Positions 33,016 through 41,278 of a stretch of DNA of 64,000 nt are shown here, piece by piece; the first letter of the stretch is position 1; each line of letters starts with the position of its first letter. Both the position numbers and the translations under genes were made by a program. Below the pieces are notes generated by a model. The model saw only the letters and a list, made by a program, of their open reading frames with translations. It was not told where the DNA came from and did not search any database. The stretch lies in assembly GCF_016735495.2 (NCBI RefSeq), contig NZ_JAERQY020000001.1:1-64000 (forward strand), in the 5' to 3' direction. The stretch comes from Lysobacter sp. MMG2. GTDB lineage: Bacteria > Pseudomonadota > Gammaproteobacteria > Xanthomonadales > Xanthomonadaceae.

Positions 33016-34572
33016 CTAGCGCTGGGGCTCGGCGGTGTTCTGGAAGATCCGGAACACGACGAATTCCGCCGGACGCACCGGCGCGATTCCGATTTCGCAG
33101 ATCAGCCGTCCGTTGAGGATGTCGTCCTGCGTCATCGTGGTGCGGTCGCAGGTGATGAAGAACGCCTCTTCCTCGGTGCGTCCGAACAGCGCCCCCAGCC
33201 GCCACTGCGTGCGCAGGAACAGGCGGATCGTGTCGATCACGCGCGCCCACAGCTTGTCGTCGTTCGGCTCGAACACGACCCATTGCGTGCCCTCGTAGAT
33301 CGAGCGCTCCAGGAAGATGAAGAGCCGGCGCACGCTGACGTACTTCCACAGCGCGTCGGAACTGAGCGTGCGTGCGCCCCAGACACGGATGCCGCGTCCG
33401 GGGAACTGGCGGATCGCGTTGATGCCGCGCGGGTTCATCTGGTCCTGCGTGCTGTCGTCGGTTTCGGCGGACAGTTGCAGCGCACCGCGCAGGATCTCGT
33501 TCGCCGGTGCCTTGAACACGCCGCGCTCGCTGTCGGTGCGCGCGTACACGCCCAGCGTGTGGCCGCCGGGCGGCACCAGCGTGCGCGCGCCGGACTGCGG
33601 ATCGGAGATGTAGATCCACGGGTAGTACAACGCCGCGTACTTGGAATCGGCCACCGCGTTGCGAGGCTCGAACGTGGTCGGCGTGGTGGTCTTCTGGCAG
33701 TCCACCACGGCGAAGCGGTACTTGAGGTTCTCGCAGTGCGTGATCAGCTTTTTGGCGATGTCGAAATCCACGCCTGGTGCGTAGACCAGCGAGACGTCGC
33801 GGTAAGGGTCCAGTTCCAGTGCCGCCAGGCCCTGGGGGTCCGGGCGCTGCGGCAGCGCGACCCTGCCTTCGTAATCGGCCGGATCCGGCACGCCTCCGTC
33901 GGCGCCGTTGGCCGACAGCGCCAGCGCGGTGGCGGTCTTCTGCGGAATCGCGCCGACGGGTGCGTTGGTCGGCGGTATCAGTGTTGCCAGCGCGGAACTG
34001 TCGAGCAGGCGCTTCTCGTAGTAGTCCGGCGAAGCGCGGTTGCCGACGAGGTCGTCGAAGTTCTCCGAATACGAGGGGAACGGCGGCTTCGTCGGGTCCT
34101 TGAACCACTCGGTCGGGTCCTGCGTGGGCGCCGTGGCGTAGTACGCCAGCTGCAGGCGGAAGCCGACGGGAACGAGTGTGTTGCCCGGTCCGGGCCGCTT
34201 CGTCGAGCTGTCGCTCACGTAGGCGTACACGCGTTTGCCCCAGGCCCCCGCCCCCACCGCACGGACGAGGAAATTCTGCGGCAGCGCGACTTGCGCGGGC
34301 GTCGCGGTGTCGTCGGCGATGCGGCATACGAACAGGCGTTTTCCGCCGTTCTCGAAGAAGCCGTTCACCGCATACGGCAGGAACTTGTCGGTGGAGGTCA
34401 CCCCGCCGAACCAGCGCTGGTAGTCCTTGTAGCTGGTCACCATGCGCGGCATGGTCGGGCCGCGCTCTGCTTCGCCGAGGAACGCCGCGGTGCTGGTCGG
34501 CACGCCCTCGATCGGTTTGGGACCGCGTTCGATTTCTTCGATGTAGACGCCGGGATGCAGGTACTCAGGCAT
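33016..34572 (-). CDS. Contractile sheath protein
   Basis: A 518-residue protein starting MPEYLHPGVYIEEIERGPKP, the typical opening of phage and eCIS tail sheaths, followed by GVPTSTAAFLGEAERGP. The carboxyl region (GINAIRQFPGRGIRVWGART, FVVFRIFQNTAEPQR) is the conserved sheath core. It is the only sheath gene here, whereas Afp and PVC encode two or three. A single sheath protein is known in other eCIS groups. Contraction of this layer drives the tube outward. Confidence 0.9.
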   Translation of the reverse strand: MPEYLHPGVYIEEIERGPKPIEGVPTSTAAFLGEAERGPTMPRMVTSYKDYQRWFGGVTSTDKFLPYAVNGFFENGGKRLFVCRIADDTATPAQVALPQNFLVRAVGAGAWGKRVYAYVSDSSTKRPGPGNTLVPVGFRLQLAYYATAPTQDPTEWFKDPTKPPFPSYSENFDDLVGNRASPDYYEKRLLDSSALATLIPPTNAPVGAIPQKTATALALSANGADGGVPDPADYEGRVALPQRPDPQGLAALELDPYRDVSLVYAPGVDFDIAKKLITHCENLKYRFAVVDCQKTTTPTTFEPRNAVADSKYAALYYPWIYISDPQSGARTLVPPGGHTLGVYARTDSERGVFKAPANEILRGALQLSAETDDSTQDQMNPRGINAIRQFPGRGIRVWGARTLSSDALWKYVSVRRLFIFLERSIYEGTQWVVFEPNDDKLWARVIDTIRLFLRTQWRLGALFGRTEEEAFFITCDRTTMTQDDILNGRLICEIGIAPVRPAEFVVFRIFQNTAEPQR

Positions 34573-34596
34573 GGCCGTTCTCCGGTGTTCGGGGCA

Positions 34597-35781
34597 TCAC
34601 GCGCCGGACTGTTTGGGGGTGTCGGATTCGCAGGGCGGTTGCGCCGGAGGGCAAGGCTTGGGCTCCTCCGGCTCTTCGGTGGGCGGTGTGCACGGGTCGT
34701 CCTTCCCGTTCTTCTTGCGGTACGGGCCGCAGTCGATGGGGCCGGAGAGTTCGGCCATGAAGGACGCTTCCAGGGCTTCGGTTTTCGACTTGATCTGGGC
34801 GGCCGTGCGTTCCAGGTCCTGCTTGGCGTTCTCCAGCAACGCATGCGCCTCGGCGAGCAGTTCTTTCGCCGGCAGGTAGCGTTCGGTCACCAGGCAGCAC
34901 AGCAGGTCGGCGAGCCCGTTGGGATCGATGAGATACGGCAGCGGCGCGCGAAGTCGCTCGATCACGGTTCCGGCGCTGGTGTCGGGACCGCAGCACTCGT
35001 CCGGATCTTCGTTCCCGCAGGTGCAGATGTGGGCGTAAGGCTCGACCTTGGGTTTGGCCATGCCCTCCCCGCGCGGCCGTATCGCCCAGTGCGCCGGAAT
35101 CAGCTTCACGAACAGCGTATAGATCGCCGCCGCCGGATCGGTGCTGAGCTGCGCGCGCGCACTGTCGAGCAGGGCCTGGTTGGCGGTGAGCACCTCGTCC
35201 AGCGTGGTGGCCGGATCCTCCCAGGCCGCCAGCACGGCCTTGATGCGGTCGTACACGGCCTGGCGATCGTCGCGGTTGCGCTCGTGCCAGCTGGCAAGTT
35301 CGCGCAGCGTGTCGACGCTGGTGGGGTAATTGCCGTAGCCGTTCAACCTGCGCTCGAGCGTGCGGATCTCGTACAGCAGCGGACACAGGCGACATTCGAG
35401 CAGGCATTCCCAGCAACTCACGCTGCACGCGACATCGCTGGCGAGCTTGCCGATGGCCGCATCCTGTTCATTCCAACGCTTGCTCAGGCCGGTGAACTTC
35501 TCGCGCGTGTAGCCCGCGCGCGCGGCGACCATCTTGTCCTGCAAGGCGCGCAGTTCGTCGGCGAAGTCCTTGGCCATCGCCGCCTTGTCGGCCAGCTGCG
35601 ATTGCGCGGCGATCACACTGTCCAGGCAGGAACCGCCGTTGCCACCGGGCCCGGGTGGGCAACAGCACGGCACCGGGCAATCGATGGGATCGGGCAGCTT
35701 GGGCGGCTCACGCGTCGGGAATGGCGTGCACCTGGGCTCCGTCGGCTCGGCGGGCGGACACGGCTTGGTCGATTCGCTCAT
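34597..35781 (-). CDS. eCIS-associated cysteine- and coil-rich protein
   Basis: The ATG at 35781 follows AAGGAG. A frame extending to 36186 overlaps the previous gene and is not credible. The 394-residue protein has a Pro/Cys-rich front (PCPPAEPTEPRCTPFPTREP, VPCCCPPGPGG). A helical middle follows (AAMAKDFADELRALQDKMVA, CWECLLECRLCPLLYEIRTL, TLRELASWHERNRDDRQAVY) and then a charged Pro/Glu tail. Helices at about 55-90 and 305-350 could form coiled coils. It sits before the sheath, between it and the DUF4255/ATPase genes. I do not recognise the family. It might stand in for a missing component such as a tape measure, but it is short for that. Confidence 0.5.
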   Translation of the reverse strand: MSESTKPCPPAEPTEPRCTPFPTREPPKLPDPIDCPVPCCCPPGPGGNGGSCLDSVIAAQSQLADKAAMAKDFADELRALQDKMVAARAGYTREKFTGLSKRWNEQDAAIGKLASDVACSVSCWECLLECRLCPLLYEIRTLERRLNGYGNYPTSVDTLRELASWHERNRDDRQAVYDRIKAVLAAWEDPATTLDEVLTANQALLDSARAQLSTDPAAAIYTLFVKLIPAHWAIRPRGEGMAKPKVEPYAHICTCGNEDPDECCGPDTSAGTVIERLRAPLPYLIDPNGLADLLCCLVTERYLPAKELLAEAHALLENAKQDLERTAAQIKSKTEALEASFMAELSGPIDCGPYRKKNGKDDPCTPPTEEPEEPKPCPPAQPPCESDTPKQSGA

Positions 35782-35800
35782 GGCGACGAACTCCTTGGCA

Positions 35801-36490
35801 TCAGGACAGCTGGTCCCAGGCATGGATCGCGTTGCGCACCCGCCCCTGGGGGTGTGCGAATTCGACGAACTTCTCCACGACCGGCAGCACCGCCGGCGTG
35901 CGATTCGCGAACAGCCTGAGCTTGACGTGGCCACCGGCGTCCAACTGCGGGAGGTCGGCGGGGAGGAAAGGAACGAAGGCGGCGAACTCGCCGCGACTGT
36001 CGGTGAAGAAACGTTGCGCGGGCGGGTGCCACGTGGTGCCGTCGTCGTCCAGCCATTCCAGGCGGATCGATGCGCCGGGGACCGCGATGGGGGCCGTGCC
36101 CGGCAACGGAACGGTTTCGACGAGCGCGCCCAGGATCGCCGTCGTGCCCGGCGCGAACGCGTAGTTCGAGCGCGGCTGCAACGCAACGGTGTGCAGCGGC
36201 AACGACACGTCGGCCGGCGCGAGTTCCACTCCCGCGAACGGCAACACGCCCGGGTCGATGGCGATGCCGTCGAAACCGGTCAGGTTCGCGCCGCGCCAGA
36301 CGAACAATCCGCCGTGGTTGAGCACCGGCCTGCTGCCCACGCCTTTCGCGGTGACCGTGATGCCCTGCGATATGCGCCGCAACGTCACGGCATCGAGCAC
36401 CTCTACGGCCAACATGCCTTTGCGCGACCAGCCGTCCTCCTGCGTCCAGGGGCGCTCCAGCGGTTCGTACACGTCGAAGGGACGGGCCAT
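35801..36490 (-). CDS. eCIS-associated beta-rich protein of 229 residues
   Basis: Starts at the ATG at 36490, two bases after the DUF4255 stop. The sequence (GMLAVEVLDAVTLRRISQGI, VGSRPVLNHGGLFVWRGANL, RLEWLDDDGTTWHPPAQRFF, TDSRGEFAAFVPFLPADLPQ) reads as one or two beta-sandwich modules like carboxypeptidase-regulatory or transthyretin-like folds. These appear as decoration or adaptor domains on tails. No catalytic motif is seen. Its function in the particle is not known to me. Confidence 0.5.
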   Translation of the reverse strand: MARPFDVYEPLERPWTQEDGWSRKGMLAVEVLDAVTLRRISQGITVTAKGVGSRPVLNHGGLFVWRGANLTGFDGIAIDPGVLPFAGVELAPADVSLPLHTVALQPRSNYAFAPGTTAILGALVETVPLPGTAPIAVPGASIRLEWLDDDGTTWHPPAQRFFTDSRGEFAAFVPFLPADLPQLDAGGHVKLRLFANRTPAVLPVVEKFVEFAHPQGRVRNAIHAWDQLS

Positions 36491-36492
36491 GG

Positions 36493-37077
36493 CTAATCCA
36501 CCGGAACCGTGGCGCGCATGCCGACATCGAGGCTGTCTTCGAGCACCACCTGCGCCTGTTCTGGCGGCTGCGCCGGATCGATCCACACCGGCGAAGCCAG
36601 ATAGGCGACGGACGTCCGGTAGTTCGCCGTGGGGAACAACGCCCAGATGCGGCTGGTTTCCTCGGTGGTGAGTGGTTCGAGGGTTACCCGCACGACCTCC
36701 TGGTTTACCGGCGAACCGGTGATTTCAGGCACCGCTTGCAGCGCCTGCATCGCGAAGCCCAGCACGCGCAGCAGCGGTTCCTCGCTCATGCCGGGGCGCG
36801 TTCCGACGGTGAGCAGGTAATACAGATCCAGCGGCAGCGCATTCTCGTGGACGATCACGGCGGGCGGCGGCGTCTGCGCCGCCACGCGGTGTTCGCGGTT
36901 GCGAAGGCTGGCATTGGGCGCGATCCGGTAGAGGAACAGGATCAGCGATGCGCCGACGGCATCCTGATCGTCCAGCGGCCCGATGAAGACGGTGCCGGGA
37001 TCGCCCGAGGCGACGACGGCCTGTTGCAGGCGCGCTCCCAGTGCCTGCGTGACGCGCAGGATGGCATCGGCGTTCAT
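36493..37077 (-). CDS. DUF4255 tail terminator, Afp16-like
   Basis: A 194-residue protein of the DUF4255 family: ADAILRVTQALGARLQQAVV, then LILFLYRIAPNASLRNREHR, LDLYYLLTVGTRPGMSEEPL and RVTLEPLTTEETSRIWALFP. In Afp and PVC this protein caps the tube and sheath and sets the end of elongation. It starts inside the last codons of the ATPase gene (ATGA). Its presence with the AAA+ ATPase separates eCIS from type VI secretion and from phage tails. Confidence 0.88.
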   Translation of the reverse strand: MNADAILRVTQALGARLQQAVVASGDPGTVFIGPLDDQDAVGASLILFLYRIAPNASLRNREHRVAAQTPPPAVIVHENALPLDLYYLLTVGTRPGMSEEPLLRVLGFAMQALQAVPEITGSPVNQEVVRVTLEPLTTEETSRIWALFPTANYRTSVAYLASPVWIDPAQPPEQAQVVLEDSLDVGMRATVPVD

Positions 37078-39566
37078 GCCACCCTCCGCACGTCCGGGTC
37101 TAGCTGCACGGGCGGCATGCCCAGCTTTGCGAACTCGGCGTTGGCCGCGCGCGCGATGTGCGGCAGGCCGATCTTCGTGCCGGCAGCGGCGGCGATGAAC
37201 GCCGCGCGCAGCGTGATCTGGCGGATGTGGCCGCCGGTGAGGTCGATGCGCCGCCCCAGGTGCCGGAATGCCGCCTCATCCAGCGCATGCGATTGCGGAG
37301 GCAGGCAGCGCTGCCAGATGCGTTCGCGGGCCTCTGCATCGGGCCGCGGAAAGTCGATGATGAAACGCAGGCGCCGCAGGAACGCGGCGTCGAGGTTCTG
37401 GCGCAGGTTGGTCGTCAGGATCGCCAAACCCTCGTAGGCCTCCATGCGCTGAAGCAGGTAGGCGACTTCGATGTTCGCGTAGCGGTCGTGCGCGTCCTTC
37501 ACCTCGCTGCGCTTGCCCAGCAGCGCATCGGCTTCGTCGATCAGCAGCGCGGAACCCGAGCGCTGCGCATCCTCGAAGACGCGGTCGATGTTCTTCTCCG
37601 TGTCGCCGATGTATTTGCTGACCACGCGCGAGAGATCGATGCGCAGGATCTGGATGCCGAGTTTGCGCGCCACCGCCAGCGCCGCCATCGTCTTGCCCGT
37701 GCCGCTGGGGCCGTGGAAGAGCGCGGTGACGCCACGGCCATACGGCAACTGCTCGCCGAACGCCCAGTCGCCCAGCACGCGCTCGGACAGCAGCACGTTG
37801 TCGACGATCTCCAGCAACTGCTCCTTGCGATCCTGCGGCAGCACCACGTCGTCGAGCGCGAAGATGGGATCGATGCGCTCGGTCATGCGCGACAGGCCTT
37901 CGGATGCGACCTGCTTGCAGGCGGCGAGAAACGCGTCCCGGCGCTGGGTCGGCGAAGAGCCGCCTGTCGAACGTGTCGCGGCCAGGCGCATCGCTTCGTC
38001 GATCCCGGAAATGGACAGTCCGAACTGGCGCATGGCGTGAGCGGCCTGTTCGTCATCGATCTGCGCGCCGGTGCGCTGCGCCGCTACACGCAACGCGGTG
38101 GCGCTGTCGGCGCCCGACAAGGGCGCTTCGATCATGCTGTTGAACGCCGCCGCGCCGAGAAGCCGGGCCAGTCGCGCGGCGTCGTTGCAGATCAGACCGG
38201 TGCGGCAACCGGTAGCGGCGATCGCGGCGAAGAGACGGCGCTGGGCGTCGTCCGCGTCGGAAAGCCCGTCGGCACTGCCGTGGTCGAGCACGAGCGGGTG
38301 ATCGCCCAGCAGCGCGGCGCGACCGATCCGAATGCCGAGGTCCTCGATGTCACCGCTTTCCGGCGATGCGGCATAGGCGACATCCACGCGCATCAGCTGC
38401 GCGTGTTGCGCGCGCGCACCGAGCTCCAGCAGCGCCTTCCACCCGGCGGCATCGTCGCCCGGCAGCAGCAGCCATTGCGTTTGCGGCGCCGTCGCCAGTC
38501 GCCGCAGCAGGACGTCCGCGCGCGTGCGCAGCGACGGCGTGTCGATCAACTCCGCGCCCGGCCACGCCGCCAGGCGCAGCACGCGACGCAGGCGCGCGTC
38601 GCGCGACAGCGCGTCGTCGTCGCCGAGGATCCAGGCCACGATTGCGGGATCGAGCCGCAGTGGCTCGTCGGCGGGCGGAAGCCATCCGCTCGTTGCGTCG
38701 AACACGCGCCAACGGGCGAGATTGCCGGCCGCGTCCAGTTGCAGGCGGACCTCGACCGGATCGCCAAGCAGTTCCGCGCACAAACCCAGCGTGGCCACGC
38801 GGCGACTGAGATCATCCAGCAGCACGCCGATGCAGCGCTGGTAACGCGGATCCAGCTCGGGCGCCAGCGCGAGCAGTACCGTGCGGAGTTCCAGGCCCGT
38901 CAGTGACATCGTGGACGCGAGTGCGGCCAACGGCTCGTCGCGTTCGCCGGCGGCAGAAAGCGCGCGTTGCAACTGGGCATCGGCTTCGCGCAAGGCTTCG
39001 CTGGACTCCGACGCTTCGCGCTCGCCGCGCACGTCCAGTTGCTCGACGATGCGCGTGGGTGAAACGGTCAGACCCGGCAGGTCGCCAGGCGTCGTCGCAG
39101 TGGACGCAGCGGCGTGTCGGAGTAACGCGTGCAACCACGCCAGGCCCGCGCGGAACAGTGGCCCGGCGGCCGGCATCACCGCATCGTCGTCCATCCGCGC
39201 CATGTTGCGTGCCGGCGCACGCGGTTCGGCCAGCACGCGGATCTGATCGAGCAGGTTCTGCAACCCGATATCGTTGAAGGCCGTGCGCACGCGGTTGCCG
39301 AACGGCGCATTGACGCGGATGACCACCAGCCCCGCGCGATCGTCCAGTGCGCGCTCCGCGATTTCGGTGTCGGCGTCCGGCCCGACCAGCACCAGCACGG
39401 CCGGCGGATCGCGCGGGATCGCGGCCAGCAATGCCTCGATCTCCGCCTCGCCTACCGCCCGCCCCCCGACCAGCGACATGTCGACGCAACCGGCGACCGC
39501 GGCCGCAATGCCTTCGGCCTCGATATCCGGCGACGTTTCGGCAACCACGACATGAATTCGCGCCAC
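37074..39566 (-). CDS. eCIS AAA+ ATPase, Afp15-like, with receiver-like front domain
   Basis: An 830-residue protein starting with GTG at 39566. No strong ribosome site is visible. The AAA+ module is near the end: Walker A GPSGTGKT at 619-626, Walker B LLIDEAD at 674-680, sensor TTN at about 718-720 and an arginine pair in FLRRLRF. Such ATPases are universal in eCIS, with an assembly or disassembly role still unclear. Residues 1-115 (MARIHVVVAETSPDIEAEGI, AVLVLVGPDADTEIAERALD, GLVVIRVNAPFGNRVRTAFN) look like a receiver-type alpha/beta domain without its acidic pocket. The middle (about 120-600) is helical and is normal for this family. It is first in the operon. Confidence 0.85.
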   Translation of the reverse strand: MARIHVVVAETSPDIEAEGIAAAVAGCVDMSLVGGRAVGEAEIEALLAAIPRDPPAVLVLVGPDADTEIAERALDDRAGLVVIRVNAPFGNRVRTAFNDIGLQNLLDQIRVLAEPRAPARNMARMDDDAVMPAAGPLFRAGLAWLHALLRHAAASTATTPGDLPGLTVSPTRIVEQLDVRGEREASESSEALREADAQLQRALSAAGERDEPLAALASTMSLTGLELRTVLLALAPELDPRYQRCIGVLLDDLSRRVATLGLCAELLGDPVEVRLQLDAAGNLARWRVFDATSGWLPPADEPLRLDPAIVAWILGDDDALSRDARLRRVLRLAAWPGAELIDTPSLRTRADVLLRRLATAPQTQWLLLPGDDAAGWKALLELGARAQHAQLMRVDVAYAASPESGDIEDLGIRIGRAALLGDHPLVLDHGSADGLSDADDAQRRLFAAIAATGCRTGLICNDAARLARLLGAAAFNSMIEAPLSGADSATALRVAAQRTGAQIDDEQAAHAMRQFGLSISGIDEAMRLAATRSTGGSSPTQRRDAFLAACKQVASEGLSRMTERIDPIFALDDVVLPQDRKEQLLEIVDNVLLSERVLGDWAFGEQLPYGRGVTALFHGPSGTGKTMAALAVARKLGIQILRIDLSRVVSKYIGDTEKNIDRVFEDAQRSGSALLIDEADALLGKRSEVKDAHDRYANIEVAYLLQRMEAYEGLAILTTNLRQNLDAAFLRRLRFIIDFPRPDAEARERIWQRCLPPQSHALDEAAFRHLGRRIDLTGGHIRQITLRAAFIAAAAGTKIGLPHIARAANAEFAKLGMPPVQLDPDVRRVA

Positions 39567-39670
39567 TGGGCCGACTCGCTGGGGAATCCGGCCTTCGTTC
39601 TCCCATGCACCCCATCCACGGGCAATGCGCCATCTGGGACCACCGATGGTCTATCGGGACAGCAGTCCCC

Positions 39671-39717
39671 CGATGGCTCCCGGGGGCCATCGCGTGAGGA
39701 TCCCGCGATGGATCCTC
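39671..39717 (-). promoter_or_regulatory. Two adjacent hairpins in the eCIS operon leader
   Basis: CGATGGC (39671-39677) pairs with GCCATCG (39686-39692). GAGGATC (39696-39702) pairs with GATCCTC (39711-39717). Both stems have 7 perfect pairs and an 8-base loop, and they are 25 bases apart. They lie 105-151 bases upstream of the ATPase start, where an operon leader would be. They could be RNA structures for post-transcriptional control or DNA sites for a dimeric protein. Confidence 0.45.
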
Positions 39718-39824
39718 GCTGGATCGGAGGATCGGGCGCCGTTGGATGCGTGGTGGTTCCCGCCAGGTCGATATGACCGTGATGATTCAGGAACGCGTCG
39801 GCGGCCCCCGCGAGAGCGGCCCGG

Positions 39825-39878
39825 GATGCTCGGATCATGAACACGGTGCGATGCTCGAGGCATTGGAGCCGAGCATCG
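39825..39878. promoter_or_regulatory. GATGCTCG repeat cluster upstream of the eCIS operon
   Basis: GATGCTCG occurs at 39825-39832 and 39850-39857, and its inverse CGAGCATC at 39870-39877. The last two extend to perfect 9-base arms (39849-39857 and 39870-39878) around 12 bases. Repeat starts are 25 and 20 bases apart. This is the kind of spacing seen for regulator sites placed before or within a promoter. The LuxR/NarL-type protein at the other end of the cluster is a possible binder. Confidence 0.45.
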
Positions 39879-40128
39879 AAGGTTCGGATGCAGGCGCAGT
39901 CAAGTATGAGTAGCGCAAATACTGTAGGATGCCTGACAAGGCATAAGCTCCTCAGCGCGACCGCCTGTTCACGCGCTTCGCTCGGACCTCAAAGCGTCCG
40001 CCCGCATCGCTCCCTCTCACGCGTGACCCTCTCCTGCGTTCTGCGGAGAGGCGCCTCAAGGGAGCCCCGATGCCAGGCCATTCCACCCGCAAACCAAGCC
40101 GCGATACACACGCGCGCTTCGGGAACCG

Positions 40129-40452
40129 ATGAACTCACAAAGCCGCCACGCGCGAGATGCGGCCCGATGCAGCCAATGCGATGCCGTCTGCTGTCGCCTC
40201 ACGGTCGTGCTGCAGCCCGAGGATCGCATTCCATCCCATCTGACCACGCGCACCACCGGGGACCTGCTCGTCATGGCACATGACGAGGATGGCTGGTGCG
40301 TGGCCCTGGATGGCGCCCGCATGAACTGCGGCATCTACGAGACGCGCCCTTCGGTGTGCCGTCGATTCGTCATGGGCGGCCCTTACTGCATTGCGGTCCG
40401 CAGCGAGTACGCGGCGGAACGCTCGCGTGCCATCGATCTACACCTGCAATGA
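40129..40452 (+). CDS. YkgJ-family cysteine-cluster protein
   Basis: A 107-residue protein with the zinc- or iron-cluster pattern of the YkgJ family (PF03692): CSQCDAVCCR near residues 14-23, later CVAL and MNCGIYETRPSVCRRF. The cysteine spacing CxxCxxxCC followed by CxxYxxRPxxC is intact. Function in the family is unknown. It begins the small-gene cluster at the left edge of the chromosomal backbone and is followed 14 bases later by another small gene. Confidence 0.8.
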   Translation: MNSQSRHARDAARCSQCDAVCCRLTVVLQPEDRIPSHLTTRTTGDLLVMAHDEDGWCVALDGARMNCGIYETRPSVCRRFVMGGPYCIAVRSEYAAERSRAIDLHLQ

Positions 40453-40466
40453 GAGGAACTGTTCCC

Positions 40467-40712
40467 ATGTCCACCACTCGCCAGCGCGGTTATGGCCCGC
40501 TGTACACCTCGGGCTTCCAGACGTCGTACGACAAGGGAGGCACCCGGGAACGCTTGGCGGCCGACATGGAAGAGTTCGACAAGGCGGGCGGCCTGATCGA
40601 AGTACTCGGCGTCACGCCATTGCGACGCAAGCCCGCCAAGCCGGACGGAGCGAGCAAGGATGCGCCTCCCGTGCCGCCCACGATCGCCGCCGCGAAACTT
40701 CCCAAATCCTGA
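40467..40712 (+). CDS. Small hypothetical protein of 81 residues
   Basis: The ATG at 40467 is preceded by GAGAGGAACTGTTCCC, a good ribosome site, so the longer frame from 40296 is rejected. The protein starts MSTTRQRGYGPLYTSGFQTS and has a charged helix (TRERLAADMEEFDKAGGLIE) and a Pro/Lys-rich end. It is probably conserved in related bacteria, but I know of no function for it. It is likely cotranscribed with the YkgJ gene. Confidence 0.55.
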   Translation: MSTTRQRGYGPLYTSGFQTSYDKGGTRERLAADMEEFDKAGGLIEVLGVTPLRRKPAKPDGASKDAPPVPPTIAAAKLPKS

Positions 40713-40774
40713 GACCACGCGTTCGCCCGACTCGCGACGCGTGACGACCTTTCACCCCATGGAGACATCCCGAC

Positions 40775-40924
40775 TTGGCAAAGCCCAACTATGCATTCGA
40801 GAAGCGCCAGCGCGAGATCGCGAAGAAGAAGGAAAAGGACGCCAAGCAGTCCAAGAAGCGAGCGACGCGTGAGGACACACGACCCGACCCTGCCTCCGCA
40901 GCGGAACCCGAGAAAGGCCGTTGA
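40775..40924 (+). CDS. Small basic protein of 49 residues, TTG start
   Basis: TTG at 40775 with GGAGA 8 bases upstream opens MAKPNYAFEKRQREIAKKKE, then KDAKQSKKRATREDTRP and a Glu/Pro-rich end, with TGA at 40922-40924. The MAKPNYAFEKRQRE opening is a frequent small protein in proteobacteria, which supports this non-standard start. It is highly basic and probably disordered or nucleic-acid associated. No function is established. Confidence 0.65.
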   Translation: MAKPNYAFEKRQREIAKKKEKDAKQSKKRATREDTRPDPASAAEPEKGR

Positions 40925-41008
40925 CGATTCCACCCAGGCTGCGCGCGCCCACGGGCGCGCCTGCCACGAAAGCCAAGCGCGATTAGCCATGCAACCCCAG
41001 GAATGCTG

Positions 41009-41278
41009 ATGAAGCCCATGATCGCGATTTTCCGATTCACCATCAGCAACGGGCAGAGCATCGGCCCGGAGCGCCTGCAGCAGGTCTGGGCGCAGGCCTG
41101 CCGCACGCCGGACGTCAGCGTGGGACGCAAAGTCGGCCTGCGCAGCGGGGACCGACCGACCTATTCGCTCTACGGACGACAGAACCTGGCGAACCTGGTG
41201 GAGATCGAGCAACGTCTTCGCGCGTTGTTCGAGGAACTGCACATCCGCGTCGCGCTGGTCAGCGTGGATCGCCTCTAG
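41009..41278 (+). CDS. Small hypothetical protein of 89 residues
   Basis: I choose the second of two close ATGs (41009), because AGGA lies 7 bases before it. The protein (MIAIFRFTISNGQSIGPERL, then VWAQACRTPDVSVGRKVGLR, and LVEIEQRLRALFEELHIRVA) looks like a compact alpha/beta protein. It is unrecognised. Its stop codon overlaps that of the convergent SDR gene by 3 bases. Confidence 0.5.
   Translation: MKPMIAIFRFTISNGQSIGPERLQQVWAQACRTPDVSVGRKVGLRSGDRPTYSLYGRQNLANLVEIEQRLRALFEELHIRVALVSVDRL

Larger units (their letters stand above)
39567..40128. other. Upstream region of the eCIS operon, no supported gene
   Basis: No convincing gene is present in this 560-base gap between the ATPase gene (minus strand) and the YkgJ gene (plus strand). 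It holds two adjacent hairpins and a cluster of GATGCTCG repeats, listed separately, and so probably contains the promoter and leader of the injection-system operon. I could not place a -35/-10 pair with confidence. Confidence 0.5.

Noticed and set aside
32998-35919. 973-codon forward frame opposite sheath and neighbours
   Set aside because: The sheath gene on the other strand is certain. The forward product crosses several real genes.
11317-39566. R-type tailocin or prophage tail
   Set aside because: There are no holin, endolysin, terminase or capsid genes. The AAA+ ATPase, DUF4255 protein, LysM adaptor and DUF4157 cargo are eCIS features.
11317-39566. Type VI secretion system
   Set aside because: No TssJLM membrane complex, TssA or ClpV is present, and sheath and tube are of the phage/eCIS type.
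39452-39844. 130-codon minus-strand frame in front of the ATPase gene
   Set aside because: It overlaps the ATPase start in another frame and has Pro/Arg/Ser-rich composition without a domain. The hairpins and repeats better explain the region.
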